The notes under the pieces are model-generated. The model saw nothing but the letters and a program-made list of their open reading frames with translations. It did not search any database and had not been told where the DNA came from. Positions 52,420-60,822 of a DNA stretch of 64,000 nt are shown here, one piece after another. The DNA is from Lishizhenia tianjinensis (GTDB lineage Bacteria > Bacteroidota > Bacteroidia > Flavobacteriales_D > Crocinitomicaceae). How positions within the stretch are numbered: position 1 is the stretch's first letter; each line of letters opens with the position of its first letter. The stretch lies in NCBI GenBank assembly GCA_943330745.2, contig CALQIX020000014.1, positions 1 through 64,000 on the forward strand, written 5' to 3'. A program made the translations under genes and the position numbers.

Positions 52420-53697
52420 TTATTTAACTACGTCAAAACCAATGTCTTTTCTGTAGTAGGCACCGTCAAATTCGATTTTTTGTATACTCTCATAAGATTT
52501 TGCTAATGCAATTTCGAGATTTTTACCATAAGAAGTTACGGAAAGCACTCTGCCTCCGGAAGTATTTATAGATGGACCGTCTGCGGTTGTACCAGCGTGG
52601 AAAACTAAGCTATCTGTAACATTATTTAATCCATAAATTGGTAACCCGGTTTTATACGTTTCTGGATATCCCCCGGAAACCATCATGACCGTTGCTGCAC
52701 TTTGTTCAAAAAACTGAATGTCTCTTTCTGAGAGTGTATTAGTTGCAATCCCTTCGAAAAGATCTAAAATATCTGATTTTAAGCGAGGAATGACAACCTC
52801 TGTTTCTGGATCACCCATCCGGCAATTATATTCGATTACATAAGGTTCACCTTTCACATTAATCAATCCAAAGAAAATGAATCCTTTGTATGGAATATTA
52901 TCGTTTTTAAGCCCTTTTACCGTAGGAATAATGATTTGGTTGGTTACCTTATCCAAAAAAGCACCTTGCGCAAAAGGAACAGGAGATACTGCACCCATGC
53001 CCCCTGTGTTTAATCCGAGGTCATTTTCACCAATTCGTTTGTAATCCTTAGCTTCTGGCAATATTTTAAATGAATCACCGTCAGTTAATACAAAAACAGA
53101 CAATTCGACACCGCTTAAGAATTGTTCTATAACTACTTTTTTTCCAGCATCACCAAATTTATTATCCGACAATATCGTATACAATTCAAGTTTCGCTTCC
53201 TCAAGAGACTCCAAAATCAACACACCTTTTCCCGCGGCTAAGCCATCAGCCTTTAATACATAAGGAGCTTTCATTTTTTCCAAATACACCAATCCTTGCT
53301 CTAGTGTTTCTTTTGTAAAACTTGCATATTTAGCGGTTGGAATCGAGTGACGAGCCATGAATTCTTTTGCATAATCCTTGCTTCCTTCTAATTTTGCGCC
53401 TTCCTTTTGAGGACCAATTACTGGAATTTTTCTAAGTAATTCATCAGCTAAAAAAAAATCGTGAATTCCATTTACCAATGGTTCTTCGGGACCTACAACA
53501 ACCATGTCTATCTGGTTTTGCAAGACAAATTCTTTTATTTCATTGAAATCGTTTAGGGAAAGGGCTATGTTTTTACCAAAATTTCGAGTACCAGCATTAC
53601 CAGGGGCTATAAATAGGGCATCCAAAATAGAGCTTTGTGAAATTTTCCACGCCATTGCATGTTCACGTCCCCCAGATCCAAGCAATAATACTCTCAT
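52420..53697 (-). CDS. purD: Phosphoribosylamine-glycine ligase (GAR synthetase)
   Basis: This 425-residue ATP-grasp enzyme ligates glycine to phosphoribosylamine in purine synthesis. The opening MRVLLLGSGGREHAMAWKI, the loop VVGPEEPLVNGI, PYVLKADGLAAGKGVLI, NTGGMGAVSPVPFA and YNCRMGDPETEVVIPRLKSD are all characteristic. Length matches the family. It lies 15 bp downstream of purQ in the same direction, forming a purine gene pair. Confidence 0.97.
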   Translation of the reverse strand: MRVLLLGSGGREHAMAWKISQSSILDALFIAPGNAGTRNFGKNIALSLNDFNEIKEFVLQNQIDMVVVGPEEPLVNGIHDFFLADELLRKIPVIGPQKEGAKLEGSKDYAKEFMARHSIPTAKYASFTKETLEQGLVYLEKMKAPYVLKADGLAAGKGVLILESLEEAKLELYTILSDNKFGDAGKKVVIEQFLSGVELSVFVLTDGDSFKILPEAKDYKRIGENDLGLNTGGMGAVSPVPFAQGAFLDKVTNQIIIPTVKGLKNDNIPYKGFIFFGLINVKGEPYVIEYNCRMGDPETEVVIPRLKSDILDLFEGIATNTLSERDIQFFEQSAATVMMVSGGYPETYKTGLPIYGLNNVTDSLVFHAGTTADGPSINTSGGRVLSVTSYGKNLEIALAKSYESIQKIEFDGAYYRKDIGFDVVK

Positions 53698-53712
53698 TTT
53701 TAAAAGTGTCTT

Positions 53713-54396
53713 TTAGCAATTGTTTAATAAAGAATTAAATAGAAACAGTCCGTCTTCATTACTCAAAAAGGGGTCTGATGCGCGCTCTGGATGCGGCATC
53801 ATTCCAAAAACATTCTTGCCTTTATTGGTAATACCCGCAATATTGTTTAGTGACCCGTTTGGATTACTTTCATTTGTAACTAACCCGTTTTCGTCGCAAT
53901 ATTGAAAAAGAATTTGGTCATTGTCTTCTAACGATTTAAGCGTATTTTCATCCGTAAAAAACCGCCCTTCACCATGAGCGATTGGTATTTTATAAGAGCT
54001 GTTTTTAAGATCAATGGAAATAGCAGCAGAATGTGATACTGGCTTAAGGAAAGTGTTTTTACAAACAAAACGTTGGTTATTGTTATGTAATAATGCGCCA
54101 TCGACAAGTCCTGTTTCTGTTAGAATTTGAAATCCGTTACAAATACCCATTACAAAACCTCCTTTTTGAGCGTGTTTGATCACCTCGTTCATAATGGGAG
54201 AAAACCGAGCAATTGCTCCAGAGCGTAAATAATCGCCATATGAAAATCCACCCGGAATAATAATAAAACCCACACCTTGAAGCGATGTGTCTTTGTGCCA
54301 TAATTTTACTACCTGTTGATTGAGTTGTTCACGAAGTACATCAATCATATCTTGATCACAATTAGACCCAGGGAAGGTTATAACGCCAAATTTCAT
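53713..54396 (-). CDS. purQ: Phosphoribosylformylglycinamidine synthase subunit PurQ (glutaminase)
   Basis: This 227-residue class I glutamine amidotransferase supplies ammonia to FGAM synthase. It has FPGSNCDQDM near the start, the nucleophile Cys in MGICNGFQILTE and the catalytic His/Glu in GMMPHPERASDP. PurQ is a separate subunit here, so PurL and PurS are expected elsewhere. It is followed by purD at 15 bp. Confidence 0.96.
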   Translation of the reverse strand: MKFGVITFPGSNCDQDMIDVLREQLNQQVVKLWHKDTSLQGVGFIIIPGGFSYGDYLRSGAIARFSPIMNEVIKHAQKGGFVMGICNGFQILTETGLVDGALLHNNNQRFVCKNTFLKPVSHSAAISIDLKNSSYKIPIAHGEGRFFTDENTLKSLEDNDQILFQYCDENGLVTNESNPNGSLNNIAGITNKGKNVFGMMPHPERASDPFLSNEDGLFLFNSLLNNC

Positions 54397-54430
54397 TTTA
54401 AATATTTTTTAGGTAAATAAATCACCGAAT

Positions 54431-54438
54431 CAAAGGTA
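54431..54438 (-). promoter_or_regulatory. -7 box TAccTTTG for purQ-purD
   Basis: A perfect TAnnTTTG box on the minus strand lies 34 nt before the purQ ATG at 54396, between purQ and the upstream membrane-protein gene, so purQD has its own promoter. Confidence 0.6.
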
Positions 54439-54451
54439 ATTAAAATTATAG

Positions 54452-55420
54452 CTACCCAAATGGAAGAACAGCAAAAAATTTAACGAACGAATAACCTAAA
54501 GCGATAAAGAATAAAATCCCAGCGAAAAGGCGATAGTTTCTATTAATTAATGCATAATTGATGAAAAAAGGCAATGAAATTAAAACAAATGAAAAACGAT
54601 CAAATTGTCCGAAAAAGAATAAGTCATATCCACCTATGAATATCCCAAAAATTAAAAATCCCCAAACTGGAACCATCATTTTACGGAGACGTAACGTGGA
54701 TTTTACCGCGTTTGAACGCAAGCTCACAAAAGCAAGCAAGAACATAAATGTTAATATTATCAGCACAAAGAGTAGGTCAAAAACAATTATTTTCCATTTA
54801 GAAGGCACATTGAATAAATCAATTAGAATAACCTCTTCGTTTAAAAAATAATAAGAACCTACATAAACGAAAGGAATAAACAAGCCAACAATTGCTAAGA
54901 CAATATCTCTAAATTGAATAACTTTTAAATTTAAAACAGCGATAAAAAATGGTATTACATAAATTATTGTTGGGGGATGTATACAGAAACTTAACCCAAG
55001 TAATATAGCCCCATTGAACACATGTTTTTGATCTCCTTCTTTTTGTTTCAGTAATAAAGCCTCTCTAAAAACTGCGATTAACAACACATGCACCAGTAAA
55101 ATAGAATTGAAATAATAGAAACACGGGAACAAACTCATTAATACACAGTATAAGAAGCCTGTTGAATAAATCGTTTTGTCGTGAAATTCGTTTTCATTGA
55201 AAATTCGTGTCAGATTTAATGCATTTACCAATACAAGAATTCCGGCAAGCAAACGAGAGTAGAAAGGAGAAACAGTAAAAAGGTCTCCTAATAACCCTAG
55301 GTTATTAGACTCAGGAATAACTATTGAACTAGAAAAGAAGTTTAATAGATGAAAAATAATAAGAAGTAACGGCCCAAGAAAGAACCAAATTATCCTATAT
55401 TCCACAAAAAACCGAATCAT
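54452..55420 (-). CDS. Polytopic membrane protein (DUF6427-like), function unknown
   Basis: This 322-residue hydrophobic protein has about nine or ten membrane segments, with charged residues confined to short loops (FNENEFHDK, LKQKEGDQK). The shape and position next to purine genes resemble Bacteroidota proteins labelled DUF6427; I am not certain of that name. No catalytic motif is visible. A -7 box with one mismatch (TAacTTcG, 55425-55432) ends 4 nt before its ATG. Confidence 0.65.
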   Translation of the reverse strand: MIRFFVEYRIIWFFLGPLLLIIFHLLNFFSSSIVIPESNNLGLLGDLFTVSPFYSRLLAGILVLVNALNLTRIFNENEFHDKTIYSTGFLYCVLMSLFPCFYYFNSILLVHVLLIAVFREALLLKQKEGDQKHVFNGAILLGLSFCIHPPTIIYVIPFFIAVLNLKVIQFRDIVLAIVGLFIPFVYVGSYYFLNEEVILIDLFNVPSKWKIIVFDLLFVLIILTFMFLLAFVSLRSNAVKSTLRLRKMMVPVWGFLIFGIFIGGYDLFFFGQFDRFSFVLISLPFFINYALINRNYRLFAGILFFIALGYSFVKFFAVLPFG

Positions 55421-55424
55421 AAAG

Positions 55425-55432
55425 CGAAGTTA
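55425..55432 (-). promoter_or_regulatory. -7 box TAacTTcG for the membrane-protein gene
   Basis: One mismatch from TAnnTTTG; it ends 4 nt before the ATG at 55420, another near-leaderless arrangement. Confidence 0.4.
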
Positions 55433-55499
55433 GTCTTTTTGTCGGTTATTTCTTTTTTACAACAATATTACAAGCTGTTTTAAGTTCTATTTTTTAATT

Positions 55500-55507
55500 T
55501 ATATTTG
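55500..55507 (+). promoter_or_regulatory. -7 box TAtaTTTG for the DksA-like gene
   Basis: A perfect TAnnTTTG box lies 46 nt before the ATG at 55554, forming a divergent promoter region with the membrane-protein gene. Confidence 0.5.
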
Positions 55508-55553
55508 TACTAAACTAGGAAACCCGAGTGTTTCAATCATTAAAATAAATAGA

Positions 55554-55937
55554 ATGAGTCAAGAAAAAAATAAATATTCTGATAGTGAATTGGTTGAATT
55601 CAAAGAATTAATTCATAATAAGCTGAAGGAAGCACAAGAACATTATTCATTATTAATTGCGTCTTTATCACACAGTGATGACCACGGGACGGACGATACT
55701 GGTCGAACATTTAATATGATGGAAGATGGTTCTGAAACATTGTCAAGAGAAGAGGTTGCACAATTGGCTGCGCGCCAAGAAAAGTTCATTCAAAACCTGC
55801 AAAACGCATTAATTCGAATTGAAAATAAAACCTATGGTGTTTGTAGAGTCTCCGGAAAGTTAATTCCTAAAGAAAGATTGCGTTTAGTTCCTCACGCCAC
55901 GATGGGGGTTGATGCAAAAAACGCACAAAACAAATAA
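55554..55937 (+). CDS. TraR/DksA-family protein with degenerate zinc finger
   Basis: This 127-residue helical protein is of the TraR/DksA type, whose members bind RNA polymerase through the secondary channel. The coiled-coil hairpin region (about 10-85) contains DDHGTDDTGRTFNMMEDGSE, and the C-terminal region aligns with the DksA finger at ENKTYGVCRVSGKLIPKERL. Only one Cys remains; the other zinc ligands are lost, a variant I have seen in Bacteroidota relatives (GICRVTGKLIPKERL). Function may be transcriptional, but zinc binding is unlikely. lspA starts 3 bp after its stop. Confidence 0.82.
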   Translation: MSQEKNKYSDSELVEFKELIHNKLKEAQEHYSLLIASLSHSDDHGTDDTGRTFNMMEDGSETLSREEVAQLAARQEKFIQNLQNALIRIENKTYGVCRVSGKLIPKERLRLVPHATMGVDAKNAQNK

Positions 55938-55940
55938 AGG

Positions 55941-56585
55941 GTGAAGAAACAATTATTTATAGTTGGGTCAATTATCTTGGCGGTTTTATTGGTTGATCAA
56001 CTTGTTAAAGTTTATATTAAAACCCAATTTTTTCCTGGCGAAACAGTTTCTGTTTTCGGCGATTGGTTCGTGTTAGAGTACATTGAAAATCCAGGAATGG
56101 CTTTTGGAACAACATTTGGGTCCAAGGTTTGGCATAAATTAGCGTTAAGCGTGTTTAGAATTGCCGCAATTACAGGGATTTCTATTTATTGGTACAAACA
56201 AGCTAAAAAAGGAGCAAAAACAGAGTTTTTAGTTGCAATTGGACTAGTTTTAGCAGGGGCCACGGGTAATTTAATTGATTCCATGTTTTATGATTTGTAT
56301 TTCACGTTTGATCCTTGTATGCCATACAATGGAATGGAAGGATCAGGTGTTTTTGCTGACTGCTTCGGTTTTAAACGAGAGGTGCGGAACACCGGCTTTT
56401 TAATGGGGAATGTTGTTGATATGTTTAAGTTTCAAGCATTTTGGCCAACTTGGTTTCCTGTTATGGGAGGAAAAGAAGTTTTTCCCGCTATTTGGAATGT
56501 TGCTGATGCGGTCATTACATCTGGTGTAATATTGATATTTCTTAGACAAAGAAGTTATTTTAATGAAAAAAAGCAGTCCGTTTAA
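55941..56585 (+). CDS. lspA: Lipoprotein signal peptidase (signal peptidase II)
   Basis: This 214-residue aspartyl protease of the inner membrane removes signal peptides from prolipoproteins. Four membrane segments are present, with catalytic Asp in NVVDMFKF and in NVADAVITSG, and the conserved ENPGMAFG motif. It is longer than E. coli LspA (164) because of a ~40-residue insert between segments 3 and 4 (starting near FDPCMPYNG), which is usual in Bacteroidota. Translation starts at a GTG 3 bp after the DksA-like stop, so the two are coupled. Confidence 0.95.
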   Translation: MKKQLFIVGSIILAVLLVDQLVKVYIKTQFFPGETVSVFGDWFVLEYIENPGMAFGTTFGSKVWHKLALSVFRIAAITGISIYWYKQAKKGAKTEFLVAIGLVLAGATGNLIDSMFYDLYFTFDPCMPYNGMEGSGVFADCFGFKREVRNTGFLMGNVVDMFKFQAFWPTWFPVMGGKEVFPAIWNVADAVITSGVILIFLRQRSYFNEKKQSV

Positions 56586-56600
56586 TAGACTGCTTTTTTA
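56568..56600 (+). terminator. Rho-independent terminator overlapping the lspA stop
   Basis: A 12-bp stem (AAAAAAGCAGTC pairing with GACTGCTTTTTT) spans the last lspA codons and its TAA, with the T-run forming the 3' arm. The symmetric A/T arms could also terminate the ssb transcript coming from the opposite strand. Confidence 0.85.
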
Positions 56601-56616
56601 ATTTATCGATTGGTTT

Positions 56617-56943
56617 TTACAACCCTATTATTTGACGAACTTCAACTTCTGTGATGTTTTTTTTAATACCTGTTTGGGTTAAATAAGAGCGGTTTACTAG
56701 CCTTCCATGAATGGCAACTTTTTTACCCTTTTCACTATATTTTTCAATGAATTCTGCCATGTTTCCCCAAGCAAAAACACGGTGCCATTCTACGTCTTTT
56801 TTAAATTTTCCGCTATTACTTCTATAGGTGTTATCCGTTGCTAAGTTAAATCGGGCAATACTTTTACCATTCTCAAAACGCGTTATCTGTGTGGACGAAC
56901 CAATGTTGCCAATGAGTGTGATGTGATTTCTTACTGTTGTCAT
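56617..56943 (-). CDS. Single-stranded DNA-binding protein, paralogue C (OB fold only)
   Basis: The product has 108 residues: an SSB OB fold with the opening VRNHITLIGNIGSS, FENGKSIARFNLAT, the DNA-contacting EWHRVFAWGNMAEFI (compare WHRVVLFG in E. coli SSB) and KVAIHGRLVNRSYLT. It ends at VRQIIGL with no flexible linker or acidic tail, so it lacks the protein-recruiting tip (DDDIPF). It is the third of three tandem ssb genes, 14 bp after paralogue B. Confidence 0.9.
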   Translation of the reverse strand: MTTVRNHITLIGNIGSSTQITRFENGKSIARFNLATDNTYRSNSGKFKKDVEWHRVFAWGNMAEFIEKYSEKGKKVAIHGRLVNRSYLTQTGIKKNITEVEVRQIIGL

Positions 56944-56957
56944 ATGTGTGTATTTTA

Positions 56958-57278
56958 TTAATTATTTGGTATTAAGGTTAAGTCGTTGATTTCTATTTCT
57001 GATATTAATTTAGGTACGCCGCCCGCTTTATAAAATCGGCTTACGATTTTGCCCTCAATTGCTAGGTTCGTTCCTTTTAATTCTAATTCTTCAAGAACTT
57101 TAACCCATCTTCCCCAAGCGGTTAGGGTATGCCAGGTATCCCTTGATTTAGATTTGCCTTTTTCGTCGAAAAAGGTTTCTTTCGTTGACATCGTGAACTT
57201 CACTACTTTTTTTCCATTATCAAGTTCTATAAATTGTGCGGCAGATCGCGCTTTTCCTATTAGATTTACGTAATTCAT
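56958..57278 (-). CDS. Single-stranded DNA-binding protein, paralogue B (OB fold only)
   Basis: The product has 106 residues: the opening MNYVNLIGKARSAAQF, FTMSTKETFFDEKGKS, the DNA-contacting DTWHTLTAWGRWVKVLEEL and NLAIEGKIVSRFYK, ending at LTLIPNN with no acidic tail. It is clearly diverged from paralogues A and C, though the W-H-x(3)-A-W-G core is kept. It lies between paralogues A (11 bp) and C (14 bp), on the same strand. Confidence 0.9.
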   Translation of the reverse strand: MNYVNLIGKARSAAQFIELDNGKKVVKFTMSTKETFFDEKGKSKSRDTWHTLTAWGRWVKVLEELELKGTNLAIEGKIVSRFYKAGGVPKLISEIEINDLTLIPNN

Positions 57279-57289
57279 TCGTGTGGGTG

Positions 57290-57667
57290 TTATTTATTAT
57301 TCGTTTTTTGAGTTGTTTTTTCTATAGCTTTTTCATTGGTCGCTTTTAATACCAAGAATTCTGTTGCCTCCACGAAGGTGACAAATCGTTTTTCACCATT
57401 TTTCGTTTCATAGTTTTGATTAACTAACCGCCCCTCAAGTACGATTTCTTGTCCTTTATGAAGCGTTTTTTGCATACGTTGTGCTACTTTTCCCCAGGCA
57501 TTAATTGTGTGCCATTGCGTTTGGTCCTGCCATACGCCATTTAACTTGTATGATTCATTTGTTGCAACGGTAAAACGTGCTAGCGTTTTTCCTGTTTCAA
57601 ATGTTACCACTTCTGGATTTCCGCCCAGCCTACCGATCAAACTCACTTTGTTTCTTAGTGCATTCAT
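57290..57667 (-). CDS. Single-stranded DNA-binding protein, paralogue A
   Basis: The product has 125 residues: the opening MNALRNKVSLIGRLGGNPEV, FTVATNESYKLNGVWQD, the DNA-contacting QTQWHTINAWGKVAQRM and EIVLEGRLVNQNYETKNGEK, followed by a short basic tail (KAIEKTTQKTNNK) instead of the usual acidic tip. It is the first of the three tandem ssb genes. A full-length replication SSB with an acidic tail is probably encoded elsewhere, but I cannot see it in this window. Confidence 0.9.
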   Translation of the reverse strand: MNALRNKVSLIGRLGGNPEVVTFETGKTLARFTVATNESYKLNGVWQDQTQWHTINAWGKVAQRMQKTLHKGQEIVLEGRLVNQNYETKNGEKRFVTFVEATEFLVLKATNEKAIEKTTQKTNNK

Positions 57668-57977
57668 GTTTGTAAAAATTAAGGTTTGAAAAAATTGTTG
57701 TGTCCTATTTCGTTTTTGATTCGAATTGACTCTGCAAAGTTTCCATCACCTCAAAACTTTATTCGGTAATTAATCGTTTATTGTCGATTATTATTCGTTT
57801 GTAACTGCTTAAAATTGACTATGTGTTTGTTAATGAGGTAATTATATAAATAAAAAAATTATTTAAAACAAGTTAAAAAGAGCGATATTTATTTTTTTAC
57901 AGCTGCAAAAAACACTTATTCGAAGTGTAAAGAATATCCTATTCATTTTGTATCTTTACCACCCACAAAAAAACGGA
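57668..57977. other. Divergent intergenic region between ssb genes and malic enzyme
   Basis: About 310 bp holding promoters in both directions. A weak -7-like TAATTTTT (57674-57681, minus) precedes ssb-A. A small inverted repeat TAATCG...CGATTA (57771-57776 and 57785-57790) could be an operator. The box TATCTTTA at 57951-57958 serves the malic enzyme. No gene is seen. Confidence 0.5.
57951..57958 (+). promoter_or_regulatory. -7 box TAtcTTTa for the malic enzyme gene
   Basis: One mismatch from TAnnTTTG, 19 nt before the ATG at 57978. The TTG at 57948 overlaps this box and is an unlikely start. Confidence 0.45.
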
Positions 57978-60242
57978 ATGTCAAAAGTTAGAAAACAAGA
58001 AGCACTGGATTACCACTCAATGGGTAAACCAGGAAAAATAGAAGTAGTTCCTACAAAACCATATGCCTCTCAACGAGATTTATCACTTGCTTATTCACCG
58101 GGTGTCGCAGAGCCTTGTCTGAAAATAGCCGAAAATAAAGAGGATGTGTATAAATACACAAGTAAGTCAAACTTGGTTGCAGTAATCACCAATGGAACCG
58201 CGGTTTTAGGCTTGGGGGATATTGGTCCTGAAGCATCAAAACCTGTAATGGAGGGAAAGGGGCTGTTGTTTAAAATTTTTGCTGACATTGATGTTTTCGA
58301 TATAGAAATTGATGCAAGGGATCCTGAATTATTTATCCAAACGGTAAAGGCGATTGCTCCTACTTTTGGTGGAATTAATTTGGAAGACATCAAGGCACCT
58401 GAAGCATTTGAAATAGAAAGGCGTTTAAAGGAGGAATTAGACATTCCGATTATGCATGATGATCAACATGGCACGGCTATTATTTCCTCGGCGGCCCTAT
58501 TGAACGCACTAGAATTGGCGGGTAAAAAAATTGATGATGTGAAAATCGTTGTTTCTGGAGCTGGGCCCTCTGCTATGTCTTGCGCAAAATTATATCATTC
58601 TTTAGGGGCTAAGTTATCCAACATCTTCATGTTCGATTCAAAAGGGTTGCTTTCTAAAAAGCGAACTAATTTAGATGATTATAAACTGTTTTTTGCCGCA
58701 CATGAAAATGTTATTTCATTTGAAGAAGCATTTAAAGATGCTGATGTTTTTCTAGGATTGTCGCGTGCTGGTTTGGTATCAAAGGAAATGATTGCCGCCA
58801 TGGCGAGCGACCCAATTGTATTTGCTTTAGCTAATCCGGAGCCTGAAATTTCCTATAAGGATGCTACCTCTGTTCGGAAAGATATTATTTTGGCAACAGG
58901 CCGTTCTGACCACCCTAATCAGGTAAATAATGTACTTGGCTTTCCCTTTATTTTTAGAGGTGCTTTAGACGTTCGTGCAACTACAATTAATGAAGAAATG
59001 AAACTTGCAGCTGTTAAAGCAATAGCTGCTCTGGCTAAGGAAACTATTCCTGAAGAAGTAATTCAAGCTTATGGTGAAAAGAATATTTCGTTTGGTCGAG
59101 AACAAATCATTCCAAAGCCATTAGATCCACGCTTGATTCATTATGTAGCCCCGGCGGTCGCAAAAGCTGCGATGGATTCAGGGGTAGCAAAAAATCCAAT
59201 TTTAGATTGGGATGAATATGAGTCTATTTTAAAAAGCCGTTTAGGCCTCGATAATAAGCTCATTCGTAATATCACTACAAAAGCACAATCAAACCCTAAA
59301 AAAGTTGTTTACGCCGAAGGAGATAATATTAAAACATTGAAGGCTGCACAAGTAGCATTTGAGGAAGGGTGTGCATTTCCTATTCTCCTTGGTAAGAAAA
59401 AACGCATTGAAGCACTGATTGAAGAATATGGTATTGATTTGCCTGAAAAAATTATTGTAGACCCGAAATCGGAAGAAGAAGAAACAAGACGCACTGTTTA
59501 TGGTAAAGCTTTTTTCGAAAAACGAAAACGAAAAGGATTCACCGAATTTGAAGCGCTTCAAATTATGAGAGAACGCAATTATTTTGGTTCGATGATGGTC
59601 GATCAAGGAGATGCAGACGCAATGATTACAGGGGCAACAAGAAGCTATCGATCATCCATAAAGCCGGCTCTTCAAACTATTGGCTTACAAAAAGACGTGA
59701 ATTTGGTAGCAGGAATGTATATTCTCATTACTAAAAAGGGACCATTATTTTTAGCAGACACCACGGTAAATTTAAATCCAACGGCAGAGCAAATTGCGGA
59801 AATAACGGTAAATGTGGCTAAAACAATTCGTAAATTAAAAATGACTCCACGTATAGCCTTGTTAAGTTATTCCAACTTTGGATCTTCTCCTGGGGATGAT
59901 TCTGAAAAAATGGCCAAGGCTGTTCAGATTTTACATGAAAATCACCCAACCTTAATTGTGGACGGAGAAATGCAAGCCAATTTTGCTTTGAATAAAGAAA
60001 TGATGAATGAAAAATTTGCCTTTTCGCATTTGGCTAATAAAGAAGTAAACACGTTGATTTTCCCTAATCTTTCAGCTGGAAATATCGCATATAAGCTTTT
60101 ACAACAAACAACAGATGCGGATGCAATAGGACCTATTTTAATTGGATTAAAGAAACCAATTCATATTCTTCAGCTTGGTAGTTCGGTTCGAGAAATTGTG
60201 AACATGGTTAAAGTAGCTGTAATTGACGCTCAAAACAAATAA
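57978..60242 (+). CDS. maeB: NADP-dependent malic enzyme (fused to phosphotransacetylase-like domain)
   Basis: This 754-residue MaeB-type enzyme decarboxylates malate to pyruvate with NADP. The malic enzyme half (1 to ~430) has SLAYSPGVAEPC, VITNGTAVLGLGDIG, IMHDDQHGTAII, the nucleotide-binding VVSGAGPSAMSCAKL and FALANPEPEISY. The C-terminal half resembles phosphotransacetylase: VVYAEGDNIKTLKAAQ, ALQIMRERNYFGSMMVDQGD and GATRSYRSSIKPAL. The fused domain is usually regulatory, binding acetyl-CoA. The ATG at 57978 is preferred to the TTG at 57948. ruvA follows by 2 bp. Confidence 0.95.
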   Translation: MSKVRKQEALDYHSMGKPGKIEVVPTKPYASQRDLSLAYSPGVAEPCLKIAENKEDVYKYTSKSNLVAVITNGTAVLGLGDIGPEASKPVMEGKGLLFKIFADIDVFDIEIDARDPELFIQTVKAIAPTFGGINLEDIKAPEAFEIERRLKEELDIPIMHDDQHGTAIISSAALLNALELAGKKIDDVKIVVSGAGPSAMSCAKLYHSLGAKLSNIFMFDSKGLLSKKRTNLDDYKLFFAAHENVISFEEAFKDADVFLGLSRAGLVSKEMIAAMASDPIVFALANPEPEISYKDATSVRKDIILATGRSDHPNQVNNVLGFPFIFRGALDVRATTINEEMKLAAVKAIAALAKETIPEEVIQAYGEKNISFGREQIIPKPLDPRLIHYVAPAVAKAAMDSGVAKNPILDWDEYESILKSRLGLDNKLIRNITTKAQSNPKKVVYAEGDNIKTLKAAQVAFEEGCAFPILLGKKKRIEALIEEYGIDLPEKIIVDPKSEEEETRRTVYGKAFFEKRKRKGFTEFEALQIMRERNYFGSMMVDQGDADAMITGATRSYRSSIKPALQTIGLQKDVNLVAGMYILITKKGPLFLADTTVNLNPTAEQIAEITVNVAKTIRKLKMTPRIALLSYSNFGSSPGDDSEKMAKAVQILHENHPTLIVDGEMQANFALNKEMMNEKFAFSHLANKEVNTLIFPNLSAGNIAYKLLQQTTDADAIGPILIGLKKPIHILQLGSSVREIVNMVKVAVIDAQNK

Positions 60243-60244
60243 AT

Positions 60245-60820
60245 ATGATAGGACAATTAACAGGACGACTAATTGAAAAAACACCCACTGAAATTGTGGT
60301 AGATTGTGCTGGTGTTGGGTATGAAGTTCGAATATCATTAAACACATTTTCAGCACTTGGCACAGAAGAAGCGGTCAAGGTTTTTACCAAATTAATTGTC
60401 CGAGAAGACGCTCATTTGTTGTATGGTTTTCATACTAAAGAAGAACGCGAAATGTTTAATCATTTAGTGAGCGTTTCAGGAATTGGTCCAAATACAGCCA
60501 TGATTATGCTGTCTTCATTGACTCCCGACGAAGTTGCTAATGCAATTCAATCGGAGGATGTTAGAACGATTCAAAGCATTAAAGGAATCGGTGCTAAAAC
60601 GGCCCAACGAGTTATTATTGATTTAAAGGATAAAGTGTTAAAATTGAGCGTTGCGAGTGAAAATATAGCATTTAGTCACAATACAATTAGATTTGATGCG
60701 TTAAACGCTTTAGTTTCTTTAGGTTTTGATAAAAAATCTGCGGATAAAGTGCTGGATAAATTGGTTACAGGCCAAGAATCTCTTGAAGAATTAATTAAAG
60801 GAGCATTAAAATTATTGTAA
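60245..60820 (+). CDS. ruvA: Holliday junction branch migration protein RuvA
   Basis: This 191-residue protein binds the four-way DNA junction and guides the RuvB motor. Domain I opens MIGQLTGRLIEKTP, with the acidic pin near VVDCAGVGYEVR. Domain II carries two helix-hairpin-helix motifs (VSGIGPNTAMIML and IKGIGAKTAQRVIIDLKDK). Domain III, the small C-terminal helical domain that binds RuvB, is at the end (FDALNALVSLGFDKKSADKV). It starts 2 bp after the malic enzyme stop and is followed by sprA, a common order in Bacteroidota. Confidence 0.96.
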   Translation: MIGQLTGRLIEKTPTEIVVDCAGVGYEVRISLNTFSALGTEEAVKVFTKLIVREDAHLLYGFHTKEEREMFNHLVSVSGIGPNTAMIMLSSLTPDEVANAIQSEDVRTIQSIKGIGAKTAQRVIIDLKDKVLKLSVASENIAFSHNTIRFDALNALVSLGFDKKSADKVLDKLVTGQESLEELIKGALKLL

Positions 60821-60822
60821 CA

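Noticed and set aside
59289-59606. Minus-strand frame of 105 codons inside the malic enzyme
   Set aside because: Antisense shadow rich in Phe and Ser, produced by Lys/Glu-rich coding on the other strand.
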